Shown: positions 13,201 through 24,545 of the stretch, in pieces
Layout: each line of letters starts with the position of its first letter
Numbering within the stretch: position 1 is the stretch's first letter
Assembly: GCA_911728455.2 (NCBI GenBank)
Contig: OU452233.1
Location: forward strand, 11,156,167-11,220,166
Source of the DNA: Marthasterias glacialis
Lineage: Eukaryota > Echinodermata > Asteroidea > Forcipulatida > Asteriidae
Direction: 5' to 3'
Length of the DNA: 64,000 nt
Notes under the pieces: model-generated
The model's database searches: none
What the model was told of the DNA's origin: nothing
What the model saw: the letters and a program-made list of their open reading frames with translations, nothing else
Position numbers and translations under genes: made by a program

Positions 13201-13706
13201 TAATATACTTCACAGATTCCAAGACCAAAACTTTTATTATTTCTAGTGTCCAGATTCATCAATATACTTCACAGATTCCAAGACTAAAACTTGTATTATT
13301 TCTAGTGTCCAGATTCATCACTACACTTCACAGATTCCAAGACTAAAACTTGTATTATTTCTAGTGTCCAGATTCATCAATATACTTCACAGATTCCAAG
13401 ACCAAAACTTGTATTATTTCTAGTGTGCAGATTCATCAATATACTTCACAGATTCCAAGACCAAAACTTGTATTATTTCTATTGTCCAGATTCATCAATA
13501 CACTTCACAGATTCCAAGACTAAAACTTGTATTATTTCTAGTGTCCAGATTCATCAATATACTTCACAGATTCCAAGACCAAAACTTGTATTATTTCTAG
13601 TGTCCAGATTCATCAATATACTTCACAGATTCCAAGACTAAAACTTGTATTATTTCTAGTGTCCAGATTCATCAATACACTTCACAGATTCCAAGACTAA
13701 AACTTA
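10236..13706. repeat. 59-bp satellite array with 1457-bp higher-order unit
   Basis: About 58 head-to-tail copies of a 59-bp unit beginning TGTCCAGATTCATCAATACA. Occasional 41-bp units lack 18 bp and read CAATACACTAACC instead of CAATACACTTCACAG (near 10305, 11050 and 12507). Variant patterns repeat at a spacing of exactly 1457 bp, which equals 24 x 59 + 41, so a whole block was duplicated recently. Open frames here simply reflect the repeat. The array ends about 40 bp from the last coding exon of the minus-strand SET gene. Confidence 0.95.
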
Positions 13707-13747
13707 AAAATCAGATGAAGTACTGAAATGAAAAGTTGACTGCCTGT

Positions 13748-16700
13748 TTACTCTCTTAACTTTGAGATTTGTTGCCTGAGTCTTTTTTTTGAAGCCTTCT
13801 GTTCATTGAAGACTTTCGTTCTGACTGTCTGCCAGGTGACCTTTAATGTTGCATTCTTCTGGAGAAATGGTAGGATGTCTTTCTTTCCTGCAAAGGTACA
13901 TGAAGTAAGACATCACTGAAAAGCAGCAACAAAAGATAAACTAATTATTTAACATATCAACTGCTTTGAAGAAAATGATGAGTTGCACAACAGAGTTTTG
14001 CCAATTTTACTAAAGACCATCCGTGCGTGCAAACAAAAGTTCTTGGGCAATACAGTACATTTCCTGGCAGGCAAATTGTTACATATTGATCATAATTGAT
14101 CATTTCATGTATAAATATACAGCTGAACTATAAAAATATAATAATAATAATAAATAACAAACTAAAGACAGGCTCACTTTTCTTTACATCCAAATTTGAT
14201 TGAAACCTTGAATGCTTCAATCTACACAAAAAGTAAGGATTTTGTTTTCTTTTATTGAGCTGTGTAAACATGTACCCTGTATCTGAAGGAAGTCCAGGCT
14301 CTTTGGCTTTCCTGTAAACATGAAATGTCATGGGTAAAATGGTCTACACCCAAGGCATGAGATGTAACAGTATATAATCATTGTGATCTATTTTATCTAT
14401 TTCTTTATTTTGTTTTAGTGTTTGCATCTTTCCATTGTTTTCTTCAATTTTTCCATTCTTAAAAATTACTTTGATTTCATTATTGAAAACATAATCATGA
14501 TCGTAAAATATCAAATTAGGTGCTAAGGTGAAACTCACGTGGTAAACTGTCTCCCTTGATCCATCCTTTAAAGTTGTCCATGAGGATTGTGGTGTCCCTT
14601 CTTGACCATCTATTATAGGGCCTCGTAGCTGGTGACAAAAATAAAACAAAATATAAATGTTTGTCCAAAAACAAATATTTAGAGTTTACTCGATTATGAT
14701 TAGTCGAAGCATAACTTACTATTTTAGTTATAAATCATACTTAAATGTTCGATATTAAGGAAACAACCTGATGTAAGAGAGTTAATGAAAGAACAGCAAT
14801 GCCAAAAGATACCTAATTTCCTGACTAATACTGCTTACTAGTATTGCAATTTGGTCACTACATGTGAATAAAATGTTTATACAGGCATGAACAATTAGCT
14901 TTCAGTAGTGATTCAAACGACAACCTTGTTTTTGCAACCATTGCTGTCTAACCAATCAACACTTATAGTGTTGATACACCTCCATGAACAGAACAACAAT
15001 GATAATAGAATAAATATCGATGGCTGATGAGTCTATTGTTTATCATACATTGATGTTTCTCCCTAGGCCTCATTTTGTTTTGAGATGTTATTAAATGATT
15101 CATGTACCTCTGTTAAATTGGACCTTGGCTTTGTCTGCGTCTGTGTTTCCCTTATCATATCCTGAAATTCAAAATAAATATTAAAGTTATTTTACAAAAA
15201 TCCTTGAGCTTTGGTGATGTATTAAAATGTATCGAGGGATTTTGAATTTAATGAGAACTGTTGACACACCTAAAAAGGTTTCAAACACCATCAAAGTGAT
15301 GTTTGTTTTGCTTGTAGCATTATTATTGCTTCCTGTAAATTTTATATCCAGTTAACAATAATTATGGTTCTTAAAAAATAACAATACACTTGATGATCAT
15401 GCCATTGGGACCAACTGGTTTTTGTTTTGCCTTTAGATTCAGATTTTATTTGTTAGTTTGGTGGCGAACTCAAATGAACTCGTTGGTCTAATTTAGATTA
15501 TTTGTTCATAGGGACAAATATACCCAACTGGCCTTATGTAAAATCAAAGAGACTATGTAACTTGCAAATGAAAACTTACCTTCTAGTTTCTCAAAAAACC
15601 TGTCTTGTGTTTCAGTTATGTTCTCATCTGCAATTCAAATTAACAGAGGGTTAATAGGTCAGTGATGAAACATGTTAACATTTTAGGGAGGTTCATACAA
15701 GGGGGTGCACCATTTTGTTTTAGGGAGGCACGTCTAGCCAATTAGAACTGTAGTTTCTATTGCATTTTTCCAAGACAAACCCCTTTTCAAAAGAACGAAA
15801 TCCTTGCACCCTTCAGACCTATGAGCAATATGCCACTAGCTTTGTGCGTTTGTTAGACATCTTACCTTCAACTATTTCAGTGTCTTCTTGATCAGTCAAT
15901 TGATCATCAGCTGATTGACAAGTGGAAGCATCTTGACCTGCATTCAAAATGAAAACAGCACAAGCATTAAAAAATATATTCCTTAAACCACAAGAATTAG
16001 GTTTAAGTCTTGCAAATGATGTTGCTAACACGGGAGAAATTTTCAACACAAATCGGCAAAAGTTTTTTTGTAAAGGACTTTTATACAACTGGATAAAATG
16101 GGTATGCATGCATAATCCAAATCCAAATTGACTTTTAATATATATTAAACTATAAACAAATTTTTGAATTTTTAATACACATCATGTAGATAAATAACAA
16201 ACTTAACTTGACTTAAATACATTAAAGTTGAGGGACAGATCCAGGAGGAAAAAGTGTTCATGCTTTTCAGAACATTTGAGGGTGCTGTTGAGGGACATTT
16301 GAGGGCCCCCGGACCCCACGCTGTTAGGGCTTTGTGCTTCACGCTTGCAGTCGCCACAACTTGTCAATCATCATTTCACGCCCCCCCTTTTGGAAAATCC
16401 CGGATCCGCCCCTGAAGTTGTACTAGGAATAAGTAGAAACAATATCTCAAACAGTCTTTAATAATGGTACTGTAGCTTGGGTTCCTCAATGTCACCTCAA
16501 TTACATTGTTGTTTAATCCTTACATTTGCCACGTAACTTTGAGTAGAATCAACCCCAAATTGTAACAAACAAAAGGGTAAACAGGTTATTCTTTATATTA
16601 TGATGCATACACATGTACCTACCTGTATATCTTTGTAAATCCATTTGTTGTAAGCGTCGTCCCACTTTCCTGACTTCTTCAATCGCTAATGGAGTCTGGT

Positions 16701-19700
16701 AAATGTTGGCGTTAATAAGCGCTGAATGACCCATGTGTTTATAGAAAAGCACACGTTCACTTTCTGGAGCATCCATGCATGCATAGAGTGTACTTGCACG
16801 GTGACGCATTGATGTTGCTGTCATCTTATATGGTTGATCTACTTGAGCATCACTGCAAACCTTCTGGACAGTGTGCCAACCACTGATGTGACTATGGCTG
16901 TTGTGGATGCATGGGAATATGTAGGGGTTTTTCGCATGTATTGTTGCTTCTTCACGAACTCTTGGATCAGCCAACTTTTTCATTGCATCTACTGTGTCAA
17001 GAGGAATCAAAACGGGAACAAGGTGGTCATTACCCTTTCCTGTTTGAAATGTGACCTTCATTTCTTTGAAGCACCTTAGATCTGATTTGTCAATGCGGCT
17101 TAGTGACTGCTTATCCAACCAAGACCCGTTGGCTGCTTCTTCCCATTCTGTCAGTAGTAGTCTTGCTGGTTCACCACCTCTCCTTGCATTAAATAGAGTT
17201 ATTCTGGAGGCAGCAAGATCTCGGAGTTGAACATAGTCACTTGATGAACACAACTGAAAGCTTTCATTTGACATTTTCTTCATTGTTGCTATGGTGAAGT
17301 CTCGTAATTTCTTTACATCTCCTTCCAGTGGGAGTTGATCTGGCTTTCTGAGATTAACTTGCCTGGATTTGTTTAATGCGTAGATGGCATCACCAAACAC
17401 GAAATCTTTGTTGTGATTTAGCACATGCACAAATTTCTCCACTTCGTCGGCGTCAGCATCATTTCCTTCAATAAGGAAGTTACCCTGCACAACTTTAGCC
17501 ATTTTCTTGAGCAGGTACAGCAAAGCAATTTTTAACCCTGCTTTGAGTTTATTTGTTGTTTTTTCATTCTGGTCTTCATTTGATGTCATATTTTCAATAG
17601 CCTCTTGAAGGTAGTTGAAATTTTGTCGTGATAACATTTCCACTGCACTCATGGTCTGTGAGGATTCCCCATCACCTTTGACTTTTTTGAATTCAACAAA
17701 GAGTGTGGCTGCTCTTCTCATATCAGACATTACAGATTTACGTACTTCAACTTGCTTGTCTTGTTTTCTTTTCATCTTCCTGTAGAGTGTTTGACCCAAC
17801 AAGCAAATTATTCGGTCATCTCTACATAGGTTTCCAACCTCTCCTTCACGAAATCCACTCAGAATTTGGTTTTGAAACTCTTCTGTAATAAACCTTGGCT
17901 GGGGATTGAGGAGAGAGGTTGACAATGGAGATGAGCTGTCAATGGAGTCTTTGTTGCAGTGCTTTTTGTGGTTCCAAAAAAATCTTCTGTTGAAAAATCC
18001 TTTACAGGTACTGCACACAACAAGAGATGTTCCTTCTTTTTGTTTTCTTTGTGTCATCAATTCAGATGGCTTACCAATCTTCATCAAATTCTTATTGAAA
18101 TCGTAGATGCCCTGTAGCCTAAGCTTCGTTGTAGCCATATGTCTCTCTTCATCTCGTAGTTTAAGTGCATCTCGAATGGATTCTTCACCTTTATGTTTGG
18201 TTAACATGTGTCTGCTCAGCCGGCTCTGTAAAATGCCACAAAATGGACAGGGTCTATGTGGTTTCTTACGGCCTGCAGAAGAAAAAAAAGAATGCAAACT
18301 TGTTTTAAGGCAATAAATCAGCTTTGCTGGAAAACAGGGAAAATAAAGAAAAAGTACTTTAATCAGTATTCATAAATACCCAAGACAGTTTAGGCATTCC
18401 TGTTGGTTGAAAGGTGGTCACATGACCATGTTTACCTGGGTTTTGATTGGCTGATAAAGACAGGGCTGGAGATGGTTAAGACTGGTTATTTTAGTCTGGT
18501 TACCTGCTTTGATACTCTAAACAGACCCATAGGGCAAAGCTGGGCTCATGAATGTAATGCACAGATACGGCAAAAATCATTGCAAAGCGAGCAAGGTTTG
18601 TTGTGTCGTTTTCTGATTTTTTTTTACATTTTATTTCTTAACAATAAAAGGTAATTCATGAATGGGAATAAAAGAGTGATGACTCAGTCTTAATCTGTCG
18701 TTTAATCTGTCAGGGCTGTGCAATAAATATCACACACACGGGCCGCGACACAGGTGGTTTTAAATGGCCGATTAAGACCTTGTCGCCACTCTTTTAATGC
18801 CACTCTTTTAGTCCCTTATTATAATCACTTACCACTATCTCTATCTTGATTTTCCTTTTCAGATTCTGTGTCAGATGGATTATATTGTGGTCGTTTCTTT
18901 TTCAGTATTTTATCTAATATATAGAACAAAACAAACAAAGAACAATGAGTAATTCATAAATGCACTTGTATCAGAGATATTTTAATTATCAATGTGCTGA
19001 TTAGTGTTATGGAAAACAATCCAGATTTTGTTCCTACCATTTTTTCACCTGATAGGAGGATTATTTAGGGCAAAAACATCACAGTACTTAGGGATTGTAT
19101 CCTCATCTATGTATGCATGCCATCATGTTTATCAAAGATGAATGGAAAGTGTTCTGTGAATGTTTGTGAAGGAATCTAAAATTAATCATTACATAATATT
19201 TGATCTCCAAGTTCAATATGTGTATGGTTTGTGCAAGCAACATTTTTGTTTTAATTTTCATACGGTCCTTCAAAATAGTCCTTTCAGAAATATAAGGGGA
19301 GCTATAAACTGATCCCTTTTAACTTATTGAGGAGAGCTCTTTGCACTCCACAGAACTAAACTTCATACATTAGTCTGACGGGTGAAATTAAAATGCATCT
19401 TTATCAAATTTGACTTCTCATGTTTAAGTACAAGTACTTCGACCTCTGACAATTCATATATTTAAACCAGATTAAAGCCAAAAAGTAGTTCATTTCCTGT
19501 TGCGTATAAAAATGTCTTTTTCTCGCACTCCTCGGACAAGGTACATGAGTGCAGAGGAGTGTGATTGCAATTATACTCCCTGAAATTAACTTTCTGCTCA
19601 GTTCTGCAACTAACTTAGATCAAATAACTGATGATTCATTGCAGTTGATGTTTTTTTAGTTTTTTTAATGTCAAGTAGTAATTAGAGAATAATGTTGCTT

Positions 19701-22700
19701 GAAGATTGTTTTGTGGATTCAAAACCCTTACCAATATGACCTAAAATGCCACCAAATGAAACTTATTAACACACTTAGCTGTACCTTTATGCCTTGATGT
19801 TGACAGTTGAGGTTTGGACACTGGTATTTCATCACCTGTAAAAGAATTAATCAAATACACTTTGTCAACTTACACTTTTTAGTCTTCTGTTAATTTGTTA
19901 GGACAAGACAATTAAACAGTTGGGGGAAAAATCACAAAATGTGTTCATCAAAACCTCATATCTAATTATGCAAATAACAATATATTATCAACTTACTGCT
20001 TGACTCGTCCTCTGATGTTGGATCATAGTCCTCATCATTGTACTGATCATCATCGTCACTACTGTCCAAATCTTGTGTTAGCCTTCTGGGAGCACCTGTA
20101 AAATTATTGTTTAAACAAAAATAACCATAATGTTTAAGGTTGAATGGCTTCGACAAGCACCCCTGAACAAAGAAAGTAGGGAGACGATCAACAAGATAGT
20201 TCTTTTGGTAGAGCACTGGCGTGTTATTTCAGAGGTTGAAGGTTCATATTCAACTCGCCAACTTTTTCACCCAAAACCTGAATTTAAATTTACTTAGTCA
20301 GTTTCTCTGGTGGTTTATTCTCAACAATGGTAAGAAGAAAAACAATGTTCACAGATTGTTACTGTTTTCTCGCAAGCGAAACAACAAAATGAGCTGACAT
20401 TTACACAGGTTGGTTTTATTACAAATATCCTGGTTTGTGCAAGAATGGAAGCATTTGATGATGATGATGATGATGGGTTCTTGTATAGCGCCGGTATCCG
20501 CCTCTGCTGGGCGCTCATGGCGCTTACATAGCACCATGTAATGGTTCACAAGGTGCTGTGGCGCAATCTGCAGCCGATCAAACCAGGAACACCGGGGCAA
20601 ACCCCTTCTCTTTGCGATAAGTGCCACTGGGTTCTTTTACGTGCATTACACAACACACGGGACCAACGGCTTAACGTCCCATCCGAAGGACAAAGCAATA
20701 ATGGTTAAGTGTCTTGCTTAAGGACACAAGTGTCACGATCGGGACTCGAACCCACACTCTGCTGATCAGAAACACCAGAGCTCAAGTCCGGTGATCTTAT
20801 CCGCTCGGCCACGACACGCCACTAATGTCAGTTTACCAATGTTGAGCTGGGGCTTTAAGTGTGACCACCTGGACTTACAAACAAAATGACAATGGATTAC
20901 GTTGACAAAATGGGCCTAGAGAGATCACTGGCACGTAATCCCATTCTAGCTAATTTTTCTTTGTTCATCCAAAATCACAATTCGTTTTAACCTTGTCTTC
21001 AAAATACTCAAGAGAATCAGCATGAAAGGTAGTGTGTGCATGTGTCTGTTCAGTTTAGGTTACACATACCTTGTTCAGTAACTTTGTCTTTGAATGCAAT
21101 GCCACTTTGATTTGAGCGAAGCTTACATTTACCAAGTCCTGGAAAGAGAGAACATATAATTAAGTTGTAGTCATTTGTATGTTGGTTTTATCAGAGAGTT
21201 GTTATTGACATTCATAAGTATTTTCTCTCCACCGGGGAGCCCAATGCAAATTAGAAGCCTTAAGTTATAAAGATGAATTGTTCTTTCTGAGCCATAACAA
21301 TAATTGATAATTAAAATACAAATACTTGCAAAGTACAAAATCTGTTCACGAATATACTCAGTTCAAATGGCTCACAATAGAGGTCAAGTGGTCTATAAAA
21401 AAACTTGTGCACTAAACCTTTGTTCAGTTATATTGCCATATTGAAATCCCAATAATTACTTCCACTTAAAAGTTAAAGCATGTACCTGGTAGATATGAAA
21501 ATCCATATGTAGAATCCTCGTCAGAATCTGGCACATATGAGTCTGATTGCACATGTGACTGCTGAATACCACTAGGAATGGTCCCACCCCTACCAGGGGA
21601 TGGTGCACTGTCTGCAACAAGGGTGTGATCAGGTTGATGACTGCTACTACCACCACTGTCTACATCAAGAGTGTGATCAGGTTGAAGACTGCTACTACCA
21701 CCAATGTCTACATCAAGAGTGTGATCAGGTTGAAGACTGCTACTACCACCACTGTCTACATCAAGAGTGTGATCAGGTTGATGACTGCTACTACCACCAC
21801 TGTCTACATCAAGAGTGTGATCAGGTTGAAGACTGCTACTACCACCACTGTCTACATCAAGAGTGTGATCAGGTTGAAGACTGCTACTACCACCACTGTC
21901 TATATCAAGGGTGTGTTCAGGTTGAAGACTGCTACTACCACCACTGTCTACATCAAGAGTGTGATCAGGTTGAAGACTGCTACTACCACCACTGTCTGCA
22001 ACAAGGGTGTGCTCAGGTTGAAGACTGTTACTACCACCACTGTCTACATCAAGAGTGTGATCAGGTTGAAGACTGTTACTACCACCACTGTCTACATCAA
22101 GAGTGTGATCAGGTTGAAGACTGTTACTACCACCACTGTCTACATCAAGAGTGTGATCAGGTTGATGACTGCTACTACCACCACTGTCTACATCAAGGGT
22201 GTGTTCAGGTTGATGACTACTACTACCACTAGGATGTTTTTCTACACCCTGGCTACCATCAACCATCTGTATTGTTAATAAAAAATATTTGTCACTTCAG
22301 CAGTCAATTTATAAACATTTCTAGCTCAGGAAGTAATCATTCACTGCTTCCTTCTCCAGCTGATGATTCTGCCTTTATAAGGTGCAAGAATTGCTAACAT
22401 ATGCAATGCCTCATTTTTGATGATTTGGGGACAAAATGATAACGATGATCATTTATAAAACACAAGTACTCCGCTTTCCGCTTAATCTGAGGCAACATCT
22501 TTTTTGTAAAATTTATTATTACAATTATTGCTGTAAAATGTTGATAAGACCTTTATTTATAAGCTTGATTTTTGTAAAAACATAAATGAGACCCTAAAAC
22601 AAAATATTTACCAGTTTCAGTCCACAAAAAGAAAGCTGTGCAAGAGAAGTTTGTTCATCAGTCTCCTGTATAGGCCTGAGCTCCCTGTATGGCCTTATTT

Positions 22701-24545
22701 GCTGCTAAGAATACAAAAGAGAGTCTCTTCAGTAGTATGCATTACTTGTTAAGATGTTAATATTTGTCAGGCCTTGTAAAAGTGAAACACAACTTTACCC
22801 TGAATAAAAAGAAACTTTGTGTTTGCAAGGCTACTTGAAACCAAATCAAGCAAAACAAAGGAATTAATACATGTATACACATTCCAGTTCAAGGGGATTT
22901 AACTATGCTGGACTGGTAGGACAAAATAAAACAATTTTTGCAACGTTATGTTAAATTTCCCAAAAGAATTAATGAAAATATTGTTTAATTTGCACTTTGA
23001 AGATTTAATACTATCAACACGTTGTTGAATATCAATATGACATTTTAATTAACATATAAAAACATACCTTTTTACGCCAAGGGAGATCCTTTATTCCATA
23101 GTCGTACCTAAGCTCTGAGCCAATTTCAATAGTTTTAATGGCAAACACACACAGATGTACACCAGCCTGTGGTCCTTGTGTGATACCAGAAAATATCATG
23201 ATTTTGCAGTTTGCATCTGGCAAAGTGGCATCATTTATCATCCTCCCATATCCTGTAGAATGTGTTGCATCAACACTGAGAAAAAGTTGTACAGTAAAAA
23301 GAAACTCTTACTTGTTTTTTTTTGCATTATTTTGTTCTTCTTCCAAAACAGCAACATTTCTTTTCAAATTTAAACATTGTAAGTAATGCAAGAAATGTTG
23401 AAATAGAGAATGTTATGTTCTACTTACCACATTGTACCATATTGGCCATTTTTGAAAAAGTACAAAAATATGCCATGTGTATCCATGTACTGTTGTTCCC
23501 TGCACAGTGCTTCTTTGTGGGAAATAAGCTCTCCTCGATATTCTAGCAAAAAATCTCCCTTTTGGAATGATTTTGTGGTAAACACCCCATGACCTGAAAT
23601 AAACATTAAGTACGGTTGAGTTGTAACATCAAACAACAGCTCAATAGGAACTCAATACTCATTGGCCTACAACATTAAAATCTCAATAAATGTGATGAAA
23701 GCAGTCAAGACTGTTTCAAGCAACCGACTAAATTTGGATACATGTCTACGCAGTCAACAATTAGCCTATTAGGATGCACTTTTTTTCATCATCACCTGCC
23801 TCCTCCTTTACTCATGTAAATTCTTATTGGCTCTGACTGGTACATTAAGTCTCATGACTACAGTAAGACAGGTAACACATTAAAGCGATCCACCTTGCAT
23901 CTGTCATGCTAGCAGTTTTTTCAGTGTTTGTAATGTTCTTAAGTACCTTAAATCAGCCAAAAGAATAAGCCTGCATGTCCCTGCACATGTTGCAGCATTT
24001 TTAGGTGGTTTCAGGTACTTAACAAAAGTTACGACAATTGGAAAACCTGGTAGTGTGACACTAGATAAGTGGCCCCCTTTACTGTGTTTCCTGCTGGAAG
24101 TCCTACAAAGCCAATTTCTGGCACAATACTTCACTCTTTTAAGGACCAGGTTTGTTTTCCTCACTTAGGGCACCTCTTTGACTACGAGGAGAAAATTAAG
24201 TTGTACTAGAGCATTATATCGTGGGCAATAACCAGGGACATGGAGAAGAACCATGAAGTATCATTAGGCCTGCAATTAACTGTAAAGTTATTTTGGTTTT
24301 ACCTGATTATATGTACAAGCAATTTATGGAAGTATGCCTCTTTGTCTGACAGTATGTTAGATACAATGCAGGAATTTTTGAAGAACATAAATCACAACAC
24401 ATATGAACGTACCTATAGTTTCATCAATAAACCGCAGATCAAATCCTTCCTGATCTGTTTGGATACAACAGTACCTTCTGGCCTCTTCAAAAGGAGTTGG
24501 AGTAAAGAGCAGGCTAATATCACGAGAATCTTTCCTCAGTTTCAT
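13748..24545 (-). CDS. SET-domain / C2H2 / tyrosine-recombinase-like fusion protein, 16 exons, 1244 aa
   Basis: Coding exons from 5' to 3': 24545-24413, 23593-23428, 23275-23068, 22704-22612, 22266-21486, 21138-21070, 20095-19997, 19835-19785, 18913-18833, 18272-16623, 15937-15866, 15627-15580, 15161-15108, 14628-14539, 13887-13748. All have AG acceptors and GT donors, and the phases fit throughout (3735 nt). Residues ~30-165 form a SET domain close to KMT5A/SET8: GHGVFTTKSFQKGDFLLEYR near the start and ELRYDYG at the end, but the usual NHS motif reads IND. Residues ~201-460 carry 13 copies of a 16-aa repeat. An acidic linker (SDDDDQYNDEDYDPTSEDE) follows, then C2H2-like fingers and a Crypton-type recombinase-like region (~561-1110). 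The end is a basic helical tail (RPYNRW...WQTVRTKV). Exon 1 (25729 to ~25825) is non-coding. The role is unknown; a chromatin protein derived partly from a transposase is my inference. The tiny exons are less certain than the SET and recombinase exons. Confidence 0.8.
14245..14349 (+). repeat. MITE half-copy in intron 15
   Basis: The stretch from GAGCTGTGTAAACATG to GGTCTACACC is similar to the right half of the foldback element at 57150-57489 (shared AGGAAGTCCAGG, TGTAAACATG, TCACAGGTAA/TCATGGGTAA and ATGGTCTA). It lies between the last two coding exons and supplies a decoy acceptor (GTTTACAG|GAAAGCC). Confidence 0.7.
16226..16416. repeat. probable hAT-type non-autonomous element in intron 11
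   Basis: The right end reads, on the minus strand, CAGGGGCGGATCCGGGATTT, a typical hAT-like terminal sequence. A degenerate counterpart (GAGGGACAGATCCAGGA) lies at about 16230. AAGTTG occurs outside both ends but a clean 8-bp target duplication is not evident. The internal GCCCCCGGACCCC motif recurs near 58370. Confidence 0.5.
16623..18272 (-). CDS. exon 11: zinc-finger plus Crypton-like tyrosine recombinase region
   Basis: This single 1650-nt exon encodes residues ~561-1110. It opens with a C2H2-like finger (CPFCGI, then RHMLTKH: C-x2-C-x9-H-x4-H) and a second knuckle (CSTCKGFFNRRFFWNHKKHC). The C-terminal ~250 residues fit the catalytic layout of tyrosine recombinases: an arginine in FNARRGGEPA, a second arginine in TATSMRHRAST, a histidine in HMGHS and a tyrosine in NIYQTP. 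The HxxR histidine is replaced by Thr. This order matches YR enzymes of Crypton DNA transposons. The exon begins and ends in phase 1 with good splice sites (TTCTGCAG acceptor, ACAG|GTAGGT donor), so it is embedded in a host-like gene and is not a free transposon. Confidence 0.8.
18655..18818. repeat. small foldback MITE in intron 10
   Basis: GGGAATAAAAGAGTG near the left end is inverted as CACTCTTTTAGTCCC at the right end, about 150 bp apart. A second CACTCTTTTAATGCC copy lies beside it. No coding content is visible. Confidence 0.5.
20456..20824 (-). repeat. tRNA-derived SINE
   Basis: Read on the minus strand from about 20822, the head has a type II tRNA layout. It has an A box TGGCCGAGCGG, an anticodon-like stem-loop CCGGA-CTTGAGC-TCTGG (UGA, serine-like), a long variable arm, and a B box GGTTCGAGTCC. 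The body includes TCCTTAAGCAAGACACTTA and GGGACGTTAAGCCG. It ends in AAGAACCC and a (ATC)n tail (20456-20474 on plus as GATGATG). It lies in intron 7 of the SET gene. It is a SINE and not a functional tRNA: the 5' and 3' acceptor arms do not pair well and a body and tail follow. Confidence 0.8.
21600..22232 (-). repeat. coding 48-bp minisatellite (13 x 16 aa)
   Basis: Lies within exon 6 of the SET fusion gene. Thirteen tandem copies encode GGSSSLQPDHTLDVDS with small variants (SLQ/SHQ, PDH/PEH, DVDS/VADS/DIDS). Because 48 is a multiple of 3 and the unit lacks stops in several frames, the opposite strand is also open in two frames over the array. Those frames (cysteine-rich and threonine-rich) have no other support. 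Copy number is likely to vary between individuals. Confidence 0.95.
23068..24545 (-). CDS. SET-domain exons (2-4) of the fusion gene
   Basis: These three exons encode residues 1-169. Translation starts at ATG 24545, six bases inside an exon whose acceptor is TTTACAG. The non-coding exon 1 contains no ATG, which supports this start. Junctions are GAAACTATAG|GTACGT to TTTCAG|GTCATGGGG, and ATGTG|GTAAGT to TTTCTCAG|TGTTGATG. SET hallmarks are visible: GHGVF (AdoMet-binding loop), FLLEYRGELI, then GYGRMIND and ELRYDYG, and a PWRKK end like the PW after the KMT5A SET core. The His of the canonical NHS motif is Asp here. Activity on histone H4K20 or any other target is therefore unproven. Confidence 0.85.

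Noticed and set aside
10745-13641. Repeated 72-131 codon frames reading SRFIN.LHRFQDQNLYYF-type units
   Set aside because: They arise because the 59-bp satellite lacks stops in some phases; 59 is not a multiple of 3, so the frame rotates and no conserved protein exists.
10236-13706. CRISPR-like appearance of regular repeats
   Set aside because: There are no unique spacers: the units are contiguous tandem repeats in a eukaryotic genome.
10236-13706. Hammerhead-like TTGATGA...GAAAT on the minus strand of each 59-bp unit
   Set aside because: The sequence between the two motifs cannot form stem II and the first core base is U instead of C, so no ribozyme fold is supported.
14217-14311. Last exon of the SET fusion gene at this position
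   Set aside because: It is in phase but is derived from a repeat also present at 57.4 kb. The exon at 13887-13748 is also in phase and gives a tail with the expected K..I..FL......W..V...V.N pattern.
20750-20822. Possible tRNA-Ser gene
   Set aside because: A and B boxes and an anticodon-like loop exist, but the acceptor arms do not pair and a SINE body with an ATC tail follows.
21600-22278. Two plus-strand frames of over 200 codons
   Set aside because: They are antisense readings of the coding minisatellite in exon 6 of the minus-strand gene.
23904-24164. 86-codon minus-strand frame between SET exons 2 and 3
   Set aside because: The SET exons splice directly across it in phase, and it shows no domain or good splice borders.
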